Part shown: piece after piece, positions 1 through 8,808 of the stretch
How positions within the stretch are numbered: the stretch's first letter is position 1
How the letters are laid out: every line of letters begins with the position of its first letter
From: Streptomyces sulphureus DSM 40104
Lineage (GTDB): Bacteria; Actinomycetota; Actinomycetes; Streptomycetales; Streptomycetaceae
Assembly (NCBI RefSeq): GCF_000381025.1
Contig: NZ_KB905817.1
Span: 388,146-452,145, forward strand
Reading direction: 5' to 3'
DNA length: 64,000 nt
The notes under the pieces: model-generated
Database searches by the model: none
Seen by the model: only the letters and a program-made list of their open reading frames with translations
Told to the model about the DNA's origin: nothing
Translations under genes and position numbers: made by a program

Positions 1-4
1 CCCC

Positions 5-1006
5 GTGAGTCGACCGCCCGGCACAGCAGACACGTCGGCCGCGTACGTCCTCGGGACGGGCGGCCATGTGCCCGCGCGGACCGTGAGCAACGCGGAGGCC
101 GGAGCGGCGGCCGGCGTCACGGGCGAGTGGATCGCGCGGAAGACGGGCGTGCACGCCAGGCGCCGCGCCGACGCCGGCGAGGCCACCTCGGACCTCGCCG
201 TGCACGCCGGGAGGGCGGCGTTGCAGAGCGCGGGGCTCACCGCCGCCGACCTCTCCTACGTCGTCGTCGCCACCTCGACCCCCGACTCGCCGCAACCGCC
301 GACGGCGAGCGCCACGGCGGCCGGACTCGGCGCGCCGGCCGGCACGGCCGCCTTCGACGTCAACGCCGTGTGCAGCGGCTTCGTCTTCGCGCTGACGCTC
401 GCCTCGGGGCTGCCGGGGTACGGGCTCGTCGTCGGCGCCGACGTCTACTCACGCATCCTCGACCCAGGCGACCGGCGGACCGCCGTGCTCTTCGGCGACG
501 GTGCGGGCGCCGTCGCCCTCGGCCCGCCCGCCGCTGGGCGCGGCGCCCGCGTCCTTGCGACGCGGCTCGCCGGCTACGCGGAGGCGCGCGGCCTCATCGG
601 CGTGCCCGCGGGCGGCAGCCGGATGCCGGCCACGGCCGAGACCGTCGCCGCCGGGCTCCACCACTTCACGATGGACGGACGCGGCGTCCGCGAGTTCGTG
701 CAGGAGCAACTCCCGCCCGCCGTCCACGACTTCCTTTTCGCGGCGGGCCACAAGGCCGAAGAGGTCGACCACTTCGTACCGCACCAGCCCAACCTCCGGA
801 TGCTGGAGGCCCTTTCGGACCCGCTGCGCATACCGCACGAGCGCACCTGGTCGACGACGGAGGAGTACGCCAACACCGGTGCCGCCGCAGTGCCGTTGAC
901 GCTCGACCGCGCCGCGCGCTCCGGTCGCGTGCGGCCGGGCGACCTCGTCCTGCTCGCCGGCTTCGGCGGCGGCATGGCACTCGGCCTCGCCCTGCTCCGC
1001 TGGTGA
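5..1006 (+). CDS. KAS III-like ketoacyl synthase / acyltransferase
   Basis: Condensing enzyme of the FabH (3-oxoacyl-ACP synthase III) fold, 333 aa, which is full family length. The catalytic triad is visible: Cys123 in AVCSGF, His260 in HFVPHQPN and Asn290 in EEYANTG, with His and Asn 30 residues apart as in FabH. The GTG start lies 5 bases from the window edge, so its ribosome site cannot be assessed. It is the first gene of a plus-strand run with the N-acetyltransferase and the carboxylate-reductase-like pair, so a role in the specialised-metabolite cluster is more likely than primary fatty-acid initiation. Homologues inside clusters can start chains or transfer acyl groups to O or N. Which of these applies here cannot be told from sequence. 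Confidence 0.85.
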   Translation: MSRPPGTADTSAAYVLGTGGHVPARTVSNAEAGAAAGVTGEWIARKTGVHARRRADAGEATSDLAVHAGRAALQSAGLTAADLSYVVVATSTPDSPQPPTASATAAGLGAPAGTAAFDVNAVCSGFVFALTLASGLPGYGLVVGADVYSRILDPGDRRTAVLFGDGAGAVALGPPAAGRGARVLATRLAGYAEARGLIGVPAGGSRMPATAETVAAGLHHFTMDGRGVREFVQEQLPPAVHDFLFAAGHKAEEVDHFVPHQPNLRMLEALSDPLRIPHERTWSTTEEYANTGAAAVPLTLDRAARSGRVRPGDLVLLAGFGGGMALGLALLRW

Positions 1007-1043
1007 ACGCCCCACCCGACCGACGACCCGAAGAGGAGAAGCC

Positions 1044-1844
1044 ATGCTCGAAGAACCGCAGGTCGAGGCGTACTTGAAGCGTATCGGTGCGACCGCGCCC
1101 ACCCGCCCGGGGCTGGAGGGGCTGCGCCACCTCCAGGAGCGGCACGTGCTCTCGGTGCCCTTCGAGAACCTCGACTACCACCTCGACCGCGCCATCCACA
1201 TGGACGAGGAGGTCCTCACCAAGGTCGTCGACGAGCACCGCGGCGGCGGCTGCTACGAACTCAACCCGGCGCTGTACTTCCTGCTCACGGCGCTCGGCTA
1301 CCGGGTGAGCATCCTGCCGGGCCGGGTGCACAGGCCCGACGGTATCGGCCCGGCGATGTGCCACCTCGCGCTGCGGGTCGAGCTGGAGGAGGCGTGGCTC
1401 GTCGACGTCGGCTTCGGCCGCAACAGCAGGCGCCCGCTGCGCCTCGCCGACCGCGCGGATCAGAGCGATCCGCACGGCACCTACCGGCTCATCGAGGCCC
1501 CCGAGGGCGGCATCGACGTCCTGCTCAACGGCCGCCCGCTCTACCGCATCGACGACCGCCCCTGCACCCTCGACGACTTCCGCCCCACGCTCTGGTGGTA
1601 CCGCACCTGCCCCGACTCCCCGTTCCTCCAGGACGCCTTCTGCGCGCTCCGCACCGAGGACGGCCGCGTCACCCTCCGCGGCACCACCCTGACCACCATC
1701 GGCTCCCAGGGCCGCACCGAGGAGGAACTCCCCGACGAGAGCGCCGTGCTGAGCGCCTACAAGGAGCACTTCGGGTTCGAGCTGGACCGCCTGCCCAACG
1801 ACCCGACGGTCGCGGGGCGCACCGCGGGGGTGCAGATCGGATGA
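1044..1844 (+). CDS. Arylamine N-acetyltransferase (NAT)
   Basis: Transfers an acetyl group from acetyl-CoA to aromatic amines or hydrazines; cytoplasmic. At 266 aa it is normal NAT length. The Cys-His-Asp triad is intact: Cys70 in RGGGCYELN, His107 in MCHLALRV and Asp121 in LVDVGFG. A good ribosome site (GAGGAG) precedes the ATG. The next gene overlaps its stop codon (ATGA). In Streptomyces griseus a NAT acetylates the 2-aminophenols of the grixazone pathway, so a NAT beside a GriC/GriD-like pair suggests an aminohydroxyaryl intermediate. Self-protection by N-acetylation is another reasonable reading. Confidence 0.9.
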   Translation: MLEEPQVEAYLKRIGATAPTRPGLEGLRHLQERHVLSVPFENLDYHLDRAIHMDEEVLTKVVDEHRGGGCYELNPALYFLLTALGYRVSILPGRVHRPDGIGPAMCHLALRVELEEAWLVDVGFGRNSRRPLRLADRADQSDPHGTYRLIEAPEGGIDVLLNGRPLYRIDDRPCTLDDFRPTLWWYRTCPDSPFLQDAFCALRTEDGRVTLRGTTLTTIGSQGRTEEELPDESAVLSAYKEHFGFELDRLPNDPTVAGRTAGVQIG

Positions 1845-2248
1845 GCACCGACAGCCCGGCACGCGCCGGGATCGATGCGCCGACCGCGCCCGAGGAGCTT
1901 CCCGCCGCCTTCGCAGAGGCGTTCAACAGCGGCGAACCGGCGGCTGTGGAACGGCTCTTCGAGCCGGACGCCGTCTTCGTCACCGAGCCGGGGAACGCCG
2001 TCTCGGGGGAGGCGAGGCGCGCGGCCGTCGCCGACTTCCTCGCCCTCGGCGTCCCGATCGCGCTCGCCCCGAGGCACGTCTACACCGCGGGCGACCTCGC
2101 GCTGATCGTCGGCGAGTACCTCATCGAGGGGACGGCGGCCGACGGGTCGGCCGTGCACTCGGCCGGCGTCGCCACCGACGTCGCCCGCCGGGGCGCGGAC
2201 GGCAGGTGGCGCTACGTCATCGACAGCCCGCCCGGCATCACGCCGTGA
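1841..2248 (+). CDS. SnoaL-like / DUF4440-type small protein
   Basis: A 135-aa protein with the pattern of the NTF2-like (SnoaL/DUF4440) fold: an N-terminal helix (AFAEAFNSGEPAAVERLFEP), then DAVFVTEPG and a C-terminal strand region ending GRWRYVIDSPPG. Proteins of this fold serve as small isomerases, cyclases or hydroxylases in secondary metabolism, or as ligand-binding proteins of unknown role. The ATG overlaps the stop of the N-acetyltransferase gene by 4 bases, so the two are translationally coupled. The start is set by this overlap. The exact reaction is not predictable. Confidence 0.75.
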   Translation: MSTDSPARAGIDAPTAPEELPAAFAEAFNSGEPAAVERLFEPDAVFVTEPGNAVSGEARRAAVADFLALGVPIALAPRHVYTAGDLALIVGEYLIEGTAADGSAVHSAGVATDVARRGADGRWRYVIDSPPGITP

Positions 2249-2283
2249 ACAGCGGGCCCGACCACCCAACGGAGGGACGAACC

Positions 2284-3381
2284 ATGGCACTTGCCGACCC
2301 CGTACTCGACTCGCCCAAGGAGGCGGCCGCCGACCCGGACGCCTTCGTCCGCGCCGCGATGCACTGGCACTTCTCCCCCGGGACCGGCTCGCCCTTCTGG
2401 CTCGCGCGCAGGTCCGAGCTCGGCTTCGACCCGCTCACCGACATCCGCGGCCACGCGGACCTCGCGAGGTTCCCCAACCTCGCGAGCGAGCTGCGCGAGG
2501 CGCCCGTCGGCGAGCTGATCCCGCGCGGCTACGGCGAGCGGCCCGACGTCGTCGGCGTCTACGAGAGCGGCGGCACCACGGGCGCGCCGAAGCGGATCGC
2601 CTTGCTCCAGGACTGGCTCGACCAGCTCCTCGCCTGGTCGAGCGGGCAACTCGACGCGCACGGCGTGCCGCAGGACGTCAACTGGCTCGTGGTGGCGCCC
2701 TCGGGGCCGCACATGGTGGGCGACGTCATCAAACGCCAGACGGCGTACCGCGGAGGCCTCGCCTTCACCGTCGACCTCGACCCGCGCTGGGTGAAGCAGC
2801 TCATCTCCGGGGGGCGTGCGGCGGAGGCCGACGCCTATGCGGAGCACATCGTGGACCAGGCCGCGTACGCGCTGCGCTCCCAGGAGATCGGCGTCCTGAT
2901 GTGCACGCCGCCGGTGCTGGAGCGGATCTCGCGCCGGGACGAGCTCGCCGAGCTCGTCAACCGCAAGGTACGCGCGATCAATTGGGTCGGCACCCAGATG
3001 GACGCGGACACCCGGCACCTGTACCGCACCGAGGTCTTCCCCGACGCCGTCCTCTACAGCGGCTACGGAAGCACCCTCATCCTCGGCAACGCCAGCGAGC
3101 GGCCCGGGCTCACCGACGACGACCCGTGCGTCTACGACCCGTTCTCGCCGTACATGTCCTTCGGCGTCGTCGACCCGGAGAGCGGCGAGCCGGTGGAGTA
3201 CGGGGAGCGCGGGCAGGTCGTCATGCACCATGTGAGCCGGAGCCTGCTGCTGCCGGCGAACCTGGAGCGGGACACGGGGCTGCGCGTCGAGCCGCTCCCC
3301 GGTCAGGTCGGGGACTCGGTGGCCGACATCGCGCCGGTCGCGACCTTCGAGGACCAGAACGTGATCGAGGGGGTGTACTGA
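2284..3381 (+). CDS. AMP-forming carboxylate-activating ligase, GriD/F390-synthetase-like
   Basis: ANL-superfamily adenylating enzyme, 365 aa, shorter than a canonical acyl-CoA ligase and close to the coenzyme F390 synthetase/PaaK-like group. The ATP-binding loop ESGGTTGAPKR is at residues 94-104. The next gene, overlapping by one base (TGATG), is an aldehyde dehydrogenase homologue. The same pairing (ligase plus ALDH) occurs in GriD/GriC of grixazone biosynthesis, which reduces 3-amino-4-hydroxybenzoate to the aldehyde, in EhpF/EhpG of phenazine biosynthesis, and more distantly in LuxE/LuxC. Inference: it adenylates an aryl or acyl carboxylate and passes it to the partner for reduction. A GGAGGG ribosome site precedes the ATG. 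Confidence 0.78.
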   Translation: MALADPVLDSPKEAAADPDAFVRAAMHWHFSPGTGSPFWLARRSELGFDPLTDIRGHADLARFPNLASELREAPVGELIPRGYGERPDVVGVYESGGTTGAPKRIALLQDWLDQLLAWSSGQLDAHGVPQDVNWLVVAPSGPHMVGDVIKRQTAYRGGLAFTVDLDPRWVKQLISGGRAAEADAYAEHIVDQAAYALRSQEIGVLMCTPPVLERISRRDELAELVNRKVRAINWVGTQMDADTRHLYRTEVFPDAVLYSGYGSTLILGNASERPGLTDDDPCVYDPFSPYMSFGVVDPESGEPVEYGERGQVVMHHVSRSLLLPANLERDTGLRVEPLPGQVGDSVADIAPVATFEDQNVIEGVY

Positions 3382-4754
3382 TGGCCGAGGAGCCGATCCA
3401 GCTCGACGCGCTCGGCGCGAGCGGCGCCTACCGGTCGCGCAGGCGGCAGACGGTCGAGGACGTCGCCGGGAGCCCCGTCGCCGAACTCACCCTCGTGCCG
3501 GGCCTGTTCGTGGGCCGCACGATGAAGGCGCTGCACCGGGCCCGCACTCTCCCCGCGCCCGAGCGGATCGCCGCGCTCGCGCGCGCCGGGTCGCTCTTCG
3601 CCGAGGGCGTCTTCGACGGCCTCGGCCCCGCCGGGTACCGCAGGACGGTGAGCCGCGTCTCCGGCGTGCCCGTCTCCGTGGTCGCCGAGGCGGCGGCGGC
3701 GATCTCCGAGGCGGCCGGGACCGCGGGCGAGACCGCGTACGCGGCGAAGCCGGCGGCCGCGGTGAGCGACTGGCGGTCCCCCGAGACGACGAAGGGCAGC
3801 GCCGTATGGACCCGGCGCGGCGACGTCTTCGCCGTCCACGCGGCGGGCAACCACCCGGGGCCGCACTCGCTGTGGCTGGAGGCGCTCGCGCTCGGCTACC
3901 GCGTCGCCGTACGCCCGTCGCGCCGCGAGCCGTTCACTCCGCACCGCCTCGTACTCGCCCTGCGCGAAGCGGGGTTCGGACCCGACCACGTCGCGCTGCT
4001 GCCGACGGACCACGGCACCGCGGACGCGATCCTGCGCGACGCGGACCTGGGCCTCGCCTACGGCGGGGACGACGTGGTCGCCAAGTACGCGGGCAGCGGG
4101 GTGCTCCCGCAGGGCCCGGGGCGCTCGAAGATCCTCGTCACCGCGGACACCGACTGGCGCGCGCACCTCGACACGATCGTCGCCTCCGTCGCCCACCAGG
4201 GCGGCGTCGCCTGCATCAACGCCACCTCCGTACTGGTCGAGGGCGACCCGGCGCCGCTCGCCGAAGCGCTCGCGGAACGCCTGGCGACGCTGCCCACGCT
4301 GCCGCCCGAGGACGAGGGGGCCGTGCTCTCGGCCCAACCCGTCGACTCCGCAAGGGCGTTGGAGAAACACCTGCTGAGCAGGGCGGCGGGGACCACCGCA
4401 TGGCTCGGCGGCGACGGCGTGGTGGAAGAACTCCCGGGCGGCGGCGCCGTGTTGCGTCCCGCCGTCCACCAGGTCGCGGAGGCAGGCGCCGAGCAGCACC
4501 GCGTCGAACTCCCCTTCCCCTGCGTGTGGGTGGGCCCCTGGAGCCCGTCCGACGGAGTGGGCCCGCTGCGGGACAGCCTCGTCCTCACGGTGATGACCGA
4601 ACAGGACGCGCTGGTGGACGAGTTGGTGGCAGAGCCGTCGATCAGCAACGTCTACCGCGGCGACCATCCGACGTACTGGATCAGGCCCGGCGTTCCGCAC
4701 GACGGGTACCTGGGCGAGTTCCTGATGCGGACGAAGACGGTGATCCGGGACTGA
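3381..4754 (+). CDS. Aldehyde-dehydrogenase-family acyl reductase, GriC/LuxC-like
   Basis: ALDH-superfamily protein of 457 aa. The nucleophilic cysteine is Cys278 in HQGGVACINATSVLVEG, and the cofactor-binding half contains AVHAAGNHPGPHS around residues 151-163. Working in reverse, such enzymes take an activated carboxylate onto Cys and reduce it with NAD(P)H to an aldehyde. The one-base overlap with the upstream ligase implies coupled translation and a two-protein carboxylate reductase, as for GriC/GriD. It ends the plus-strand arm, and a strong hairpin follows 9 bases downstream. An oxidative ALDH role cannot be excluded, but the pairing argues for reduction. Confidence 0.8.
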   Translation: MAEEPIQLDALGASGAYRSRRRQTVEDVAGSPVAELTLVPGLFVGRTMKALHRARTLPAPERIAALARAGSLFAEGVFDGLGPAGYRRTVSRVSGVPVSVVAEAAAAISEAAGTAGETAYAAKPAAAVSDWRSPETTKGSAVWTRRGDVFAVHAAGNHPGPHSLWLEALALGYRVAVRPSRREPFTPHRLVLALREAGFGPDHVALLPTDHGTADAILRDADLGLAYGGDDVVAKYAGSGVLPQGPGRSKILVTADTDWRAHLDTIVASVAHQGGVACINATSVLVEGDPAPLAEALAERLATLPTLPPEDEGAVLSAQPVDSARALEKHLLSRAAGTTAWLGGDGVVEELPGGGAVLRPAVHQVAEAGAEQHRVELPFPCVWVGPWSPSDGVGPLRDSLVLTVMTEQDALVDELVAEPSISNVYRGDHPTYWIRPGVPHDGYLGEFLMRTKTVIRD

Positions 4755-4762
4755 ACCCGACC

Positions 4763-4792
4763 GGCCGGAGCCCCTGCACAAGGGCTCCGGCC
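4763..4792 (+). terminator. Hairpin terminator after the plus-strand biosynthetic arm
   Basis: A perfect 11-bp stem (GGCCGGAGCCC with GGGCTCCGGCC) around an 8-nt loop lies just after the aldehyde-dehydrogenase stop codon. There is no T-tract, which is normal for Streptomyces terminators. Confidence 0.75.
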
Positions 4793-4924
4793 GAGACGCC
4801 TTCGGTGCTTGGCCCAACAGGGCGTGCCAGCACAGGGGTTGGAGCACGGGCCGGCCTCAGCAACGCCTGCCGCGGCGACAGCCCGACGTCGCCAGCCGCA
4901 GCCACGTCCGACGCCTTTGCGTGG

Positions 4925-5223
4925 TCAGGACGGTGCGAAGTCGGGGTAGTAGGCCGCGGTGGCGGTCCCGATGTTCCTCCGGAACAGCGCGGCTTCGTAG
5001 GCGCGGACGGCCGCGTGGATGTCCTGGGATGTTCGGCGACAGCGTTGACGAACGGGTCCGCGCCGCCCGAGCCCGGCTGCGGGACGCTCGGCGCACTGGT
5101 GCCCATGGCGTCCCGCTGGATGGCCTCCGGGTTCCCGGACGGGGACGCCAACACGGCACTCCGCTCCTGTGTGGGGCCGCGTTCCCGCATCCAACCCTCG
5201 GTGATGCGTCGCTGCCCCCACAC
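4925..5223 (-). pseudogene. Possible decayed small gene in the convergent gap
   Basis: The 710-bp gap between the two converging cluster arms holds minus-strand reading that looks gene-like but is split between two frames. One part begins MWGQRRITEGWMRERG and another ends AAYYPDFAPS followed by a stop at 4925. The two could join by a single frameshift near position 5020-5040. I do not recognise the family. The rest of the gap (5224-5464) shows nothing I can support. Confidence 0.25.
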
Positions 5224-5464
5224 GATCCGCCCGCGTCAGCTCCGACGTGCTCTCCCGCTTCGGCTCACCCGCGCGCCGCCAGAAGTCGCACCGTTCCGCT
5301 AGCGATTGGGCTTCCCCCGCTCCGCCACACACACGCTGTTCGAGCCGAACCTCCTCACGCAGCGCGGTCGCTCCGACGAGCGAGCGACGCACACCCACCT
5401 GCTGACCGGGCCGGAACCTCACCCACCGGCCGAAGCCCGCATGCGGACTCCGGCCGACCCGTCT

Positions 5465-6844
5465 TCAGCGCCCCAGCTCCCGATCGACGAGTTCGCCCGC
5501 CGCGCCCGCGTACCCCAGCGGGTCGGTCAGCTCGGCGAGCTTCTCCAGACCCAACTCCGCCTTGATCGCGGGACGTTCGGCGAGCACCTCGGCGAGGGGG
5601 CGGCCGGTGGCTTCGGCGTCGGCCGACGCCTCCGCCAGTGCGCGACGCGCCTCCTGCTTCCCCAGGTGCGGCGCGAGCGCCGCCGCGACCCGTTCGGAGA
5701 CGATCCGGCTTCCGGTGAGGGCGAGGTTCTCGCGCATCCGGGACTCGTGGACGCGGAGCCCCTCGGCGAGCTCCACGGCGGTCTCGGCGGCCCCGCCCGT
5801 CAATCGGAGGGCCTCGCGGAGGAGTTGCCACTCCGCGTGCCAACCGCCGCCGGAGCGCTCGTCCTCGGAGAGGAGGCTCTGCGTCAACCCGGTGGCGAGC
5901 ACGGGGACTTGGAGGGCGGCGCTGCGCACCAGGGTGGCGAGCACCGGATTGCGCTTGTGCGGCATCGCGGAGGACGAGCCGCGCCCCGCCACGGAGGGCT
6001 CGCTCACCTCGCCCACCTCGGTGCGCGCGAGCACCTGGACGTCCACGGCGAACTTGCCGAGCGCACCGGCGGTGAGCCCGAGCACGGAGCCGAGGTCGGC
6101 GAGCGGGGTCCGCCGCGCGTGCCAGGGCAGCGGCGGAACGGCGAGCCCCGTCTCCTCGGCGAACGCCTCGGTGAGCCGCGCCGCGTAGCCGCCCGACGCG
6201 TCCTCCGCGCCGTCCCCGGCCGCGAACTCCACGTAGCCGGCGAGGGTTCCGGCGGCGCCGCCGAGCGAGACGGGCAGCTCGTCGAGGACGCGGCCGAGCC
6301 GCTCATCGGCCTCCAGGAGCGCCCGCCGCCATCCGGCCGCCTTGAGGCCGAAGGTGACGGGGACGGCGTGGAGCGCCAGCGTCCGCCCCGGCATCGGGGT
6401 GTCCCTGTGCCGTCGCGCGAGGCTCGCGAGGGCCTCGGCGCAGCGGTGCAGGTCCACCCTGAGCAGCCGCACCACCTGCGCCGAGACGAGCATGGCGCCG
6501 GTGTCGAAGACGTCCTGGCTCGTGGAGCCGCGGTGCACGTACTCGGCGGCGGCGGGCTCCAACCGTCCGACGCGCCGGGTGAGCGCCGCCACGAGCGGCA
6601 CCACGGGGTTCGCCGACTCCCTTGCGGCGAGGGCGAGTTCGCGCACGTCGAACTCGTCGGCGACGGCGGCCTCCGTGATGGTGCGGGCCGCGTTGGCGGG
6701 CAGCGCGCCGAGCCTCGCCTGGGCCCGCGCGAGGGCGGCCTCCGCCGTCAACATCCCCTGGAGCCAGGCCCGATCGTCGACCGCCGCCTCGGCCCGCGTC
6801 CCCGCGCGCACCGGTGAGAGGAGACCCGCGTCCAGGGCCGTCAT
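5465..6844 (-). CDS. creD-like: CreD-like nitrosuccinate lyase (fumarase/aspartase superfamily)
   Basis: Predicted to eliminate nitrous acid from nitrosuccinate, giving fumarate and nitrite, the second step of the aspartate-nitrosuccinate pathway. At 459 aa it belongs to the fumarase/aspartase superfamily, CMLE/adenylosuccinate-lyase branch. It has VHRGSTSQD at residues 103-111 and the mobile signature loop GSSSAMPHKRNP at 289-300. Its ATG overlaps the stop of the aspartate N-oxygenase gene by 4 bases (ATGA). Adjacency to a CreE-type flavoprotein is what separates a nitrosuccinate lyase from a purine or protocatechuate enzyme. Last gene of the operon. Family certain, substrate inferred from context. 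Confidence 0.85.
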   Translation of the reverse strand: MTALDAGLLSPVRAGTRAEAAVDDRAWLQGMLTAEAALARAQARLGALPANAARTITEAAVADEFDVRELALAARESANPVVPLVAALTRRVGRLEPAAAEYVHRGSTSQDVFDTGAMLVSAQVVRLLRVDLHRCAEALASLARRHRDTPMPGRTLALHAVPVTFGLKAAGWRRALLEADERLGRVLDELPVSLGGAAGTLAGYVEFAAGDGAEDASGGYAARLTEAFAEETGLAVPPLPWHARRTPLADLGSVLGLTAGALGKFAVDVQVLARTEVGEVSEPSVAGRGSSSAMPHKRNPVLATLVRSAALQVPVLATGLTQSLLSEDERSGGGWHAEWQLLREALRLTGGAAETAVELAEGLRVHESRMRENLALTGSRIVSERVAAALAPHLGKQEARRALAEASADAEATGRPLAEVLAERPAIKAELGLEKLAELTDPLGYAGAAGELVDRELGR

Positions 6845-8808
6845 ACGAGCACCCCCGTGCGTTCTGCCGCCTCTGACGACCACCCACCGGGCTTCAGGGC
6901 AGGCGGCAGGGAGAGCACCTCGCGCGCGAGGGCGTCCGAGTCGCCGAGCGTCACCGAGTCGACGCCGGGGCGCGTGCCTGCGGCGGTGACCCAGTGCACG
7001 CCTTCCGTCGGGACGCCGAAGGCGAACCTGCGCGGGTGCGCGTGCCCACCCCCGTCGACGACGCGGTAGGGGCGGCGGGTCACGGCGAGCCCGCCCGTGT
7101 CGTGGCCGCGGCCGTTCCCTGCCGGGATGCGGTACGTGGTGCACTGCGCCGTCTCCATGAGGTGCCGCAGCAGCGGGTCGGCGGTGCGGCGCAGGTCGGT
7201 CTCGGGGAGCCGCGCCTCGATGAGCACCCGGGCGCGGACCGGCGGCCCCGGCACCGTCCGCGAGGCGCAGACGAAGGCGGGGTTCTCGGGGTCGATCCGG
7301 ATCTCCGTGCCGGGGCCCGTGAGCTCGACCAACCCCGCGTCGACGAGTGCGAGGAGCTGCTCGATCCGCTCGGCGGGCGGGCCGATCGAGAGGAAGGCGT
7401 TGAACGGCGTGTACCAGCCGGAGAGTTCGTCGCGGTAGGAGCGCCCGTCGAGGCCGCCGTGGTCGACGACGAGGCGGACCTCGTTGCGGATGTCGCGGAG
7501 CACGTCGAGCGCGGCCTTGAGGGGACCCCTGACGTTGCCGGCGCGGGCGGCGCGCACGTCCTCGGCGAGGTGGCCGCGGAGCCAGTCGCGGAAGTCGGCG
7601 CGGTCCCTGAAGCGGCGCCCGCCGTACGGTCGCGCGAGGCGCTCCCAGTCCCACCTGTCCTCCTCGCCGATCCCGTACGCGGCGAGGAGCGCGCGCTGCT
7701 CGTCCTCCGCGCCCGGCGGCAGCGCGAGGTACCGCGCGACGAAGTCGTCGCGCTCGGCGGCGCGGCCACGCGCCGCGAGGAGCGCACCGTAGTAGACGCT
7801 CTCGACCTCGCGCGCCACGAGCGGCCAGACGTCCGTCGCGAACTCCACCCGGCCGCGCGTCCGAAGCTCCTCCACGGTCCGCGCGTCGAGCAGGCGGGGC
7901 AGGTGGCGGCCCGAGGCGCCCTTCTCGTTCTCCCCGCGGGCGTGGTAGGGAACGCCCCTGCGGGAGCTGGCGAAGAGCTTCGGCTCCCGCCCCGACGGGT
8001 GGTAGACGAGCCCGTGTTCGCCGCGCTCGAAGACGCCGCCGCGCGCGGTGGTGAAGAGCGCAAGGTAGTCGAAGAAGCACAGCCCCAGGCCGCGCAGGAG
8101 CACGTGCTCCCCGGGCGCGATGTCGTCGAGCACGGCGTCCGCCGGGTTGCCCGAGGCGACGTACCGCAGGCCGTGCACGCGCGCGAGGCTCGCGGTCTGC
8201 GCCTCGGGCGGCGACGGGCGCACGGGCCCGTGGCCGAGCGCGAGGACGACCGCGTCGAGCTGGTGGAGGCGGGTGCCGTCGGCGAGGCGTACGCCCTGCG
8301 GCCCGCCGGCCACCCCGTGGGTGTCGGCGGCGGCGACGGCGGCGGACCTGTGCACCCGTACGGTGACGCCCTCGGGGGCCGCCACCGCGATCCGGTGGAA
8401 GGCGTCCCGCAGGTAGCTTCCGTAGAAGGCCCTGCTCGGGTAGGTGTCGGGGCCCAACTCGGCGGCCTCGGCGACGGTTTCGGCGCCGTGCGCCTCGGCG
8501 GCCCCGGGATCGTGCACGAGGCCGCGTGCCCACTCGTGGAGGGTGGGGCCCGGCTCGATCGGTCCGTCGATCCGCGTCGAAGCGTCGGTGTAGACGGTGA
8601 TCTGCGAGGCCACCGTGTTCATCAACAGGTGCCGGTGCTGGTCGGTGCGCCAGACGGCGCCCGCGCCCGGCGGCGCCGGGTCCACCATGTGCACGATCAG
8701 CGGTGGACTCGGGGGCTGCGCACGGGCGTTGGCGCAGAGCCGCTCGAGGACGGAGAGCCCTCTGGGGCCGGCTCCGAGTATGCAGACCTGGCGGGTGGTG
8801 AGGGTCAC
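6841..8808 (-). CDS. creE-like: CreE-like aspartate N-monooxygenase (nitrosuccinate synthase)
   Basis: Large FAD/NAD(P)-binding protein, 655 aa, matching the CreE family, which oxidises the amino group of L-aspartate in steps to nitrosuccinate. An N-terminal dinucleotide-binding motif GAGPRG lies at residues 12-17, and the characteristic LLMNTVASQITVYTD stretch at 61-75 is typical of this FAD-NAD(P)-binding family. The GTG start overlaps the upstream monooxygenase stop (GTGA), and the downstream lyase overlaps its own stop, so the three are coupled. With the lyase it should supply nitrous acid inside the cell. The adjoining ligase and hydroxylase are the likely consumers. Confidence 0.87.
   Translation of the reverse strand: MTLTTRQVCILGAGPRGLSVLERLCANARAQPPSPPLIVHMVDPAPPGAGAVWRTDQHRHLLMNTVASQITVYTDASTRIDGPIEPGPTLHEWARGLVHDPGAAEAHGAETVAEAAELGPDTYPSRAFYGSYLRDAFHRIAVAAPEGVTVRVHRSAAVAAADTHGVAGGPQGVRLADGTRLHQLDAVVLALGHGPVRPSPPEAQTASLARVHGLRYVASGNPADAVLDDIAPGEHVLLRGLGLCFFDYLALFTTARGGVFERGEHGLVYHPSGREPKLFASSRRGVPYHARGENEKGASGRHLPRLLDARTVEELRTRGRVEFATDVWPLVAREVESVYYGALLAARGRAAERDDFVARYLALPPGAEDEQRALLAAYGIGEEDRWDWERLARPYGGRRFRDRADFRDWLRGHLAEDVRAARAGNVRGPLKAALDVLRDIRNEVRLVVDHGGLDGRSYRDELSGWYTPFNAFLSIGPPAERIEQLLALVDAGLVELTGPGTEIRIDPENPAFVCASRTVPGPPVRARVLIEARLPETDLRRTADPLLRHLMETAQCTTYRIPAGNGRGHDTGGLAVTRRPYRVVDGGGHAHPRRFAFGVPTEGVHWVTAAGTRPGVDSVTLGDSDALAREVLSLPPALKPGGWSSEAAERTGVLV

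Noticed and set aside
2284..4754. Bacterial luciferase aldehyde supply (LuxE/LuxC)
   Set aside because: There is no luciferase or LuxD gene. The neighbourhood is aromatic amine chemistry, which fits GriD/GriC-type reduction better.
5465..6844. Adenylosuccinate lyase or 3-carboxymuconate cycloisomerase
   Set aside because: The fold is shared, but the gene is translationally coupled to a CreE-type flavoprotein and lies among aromatic-tailoring genes. No purine or protocatechuate genes are near.
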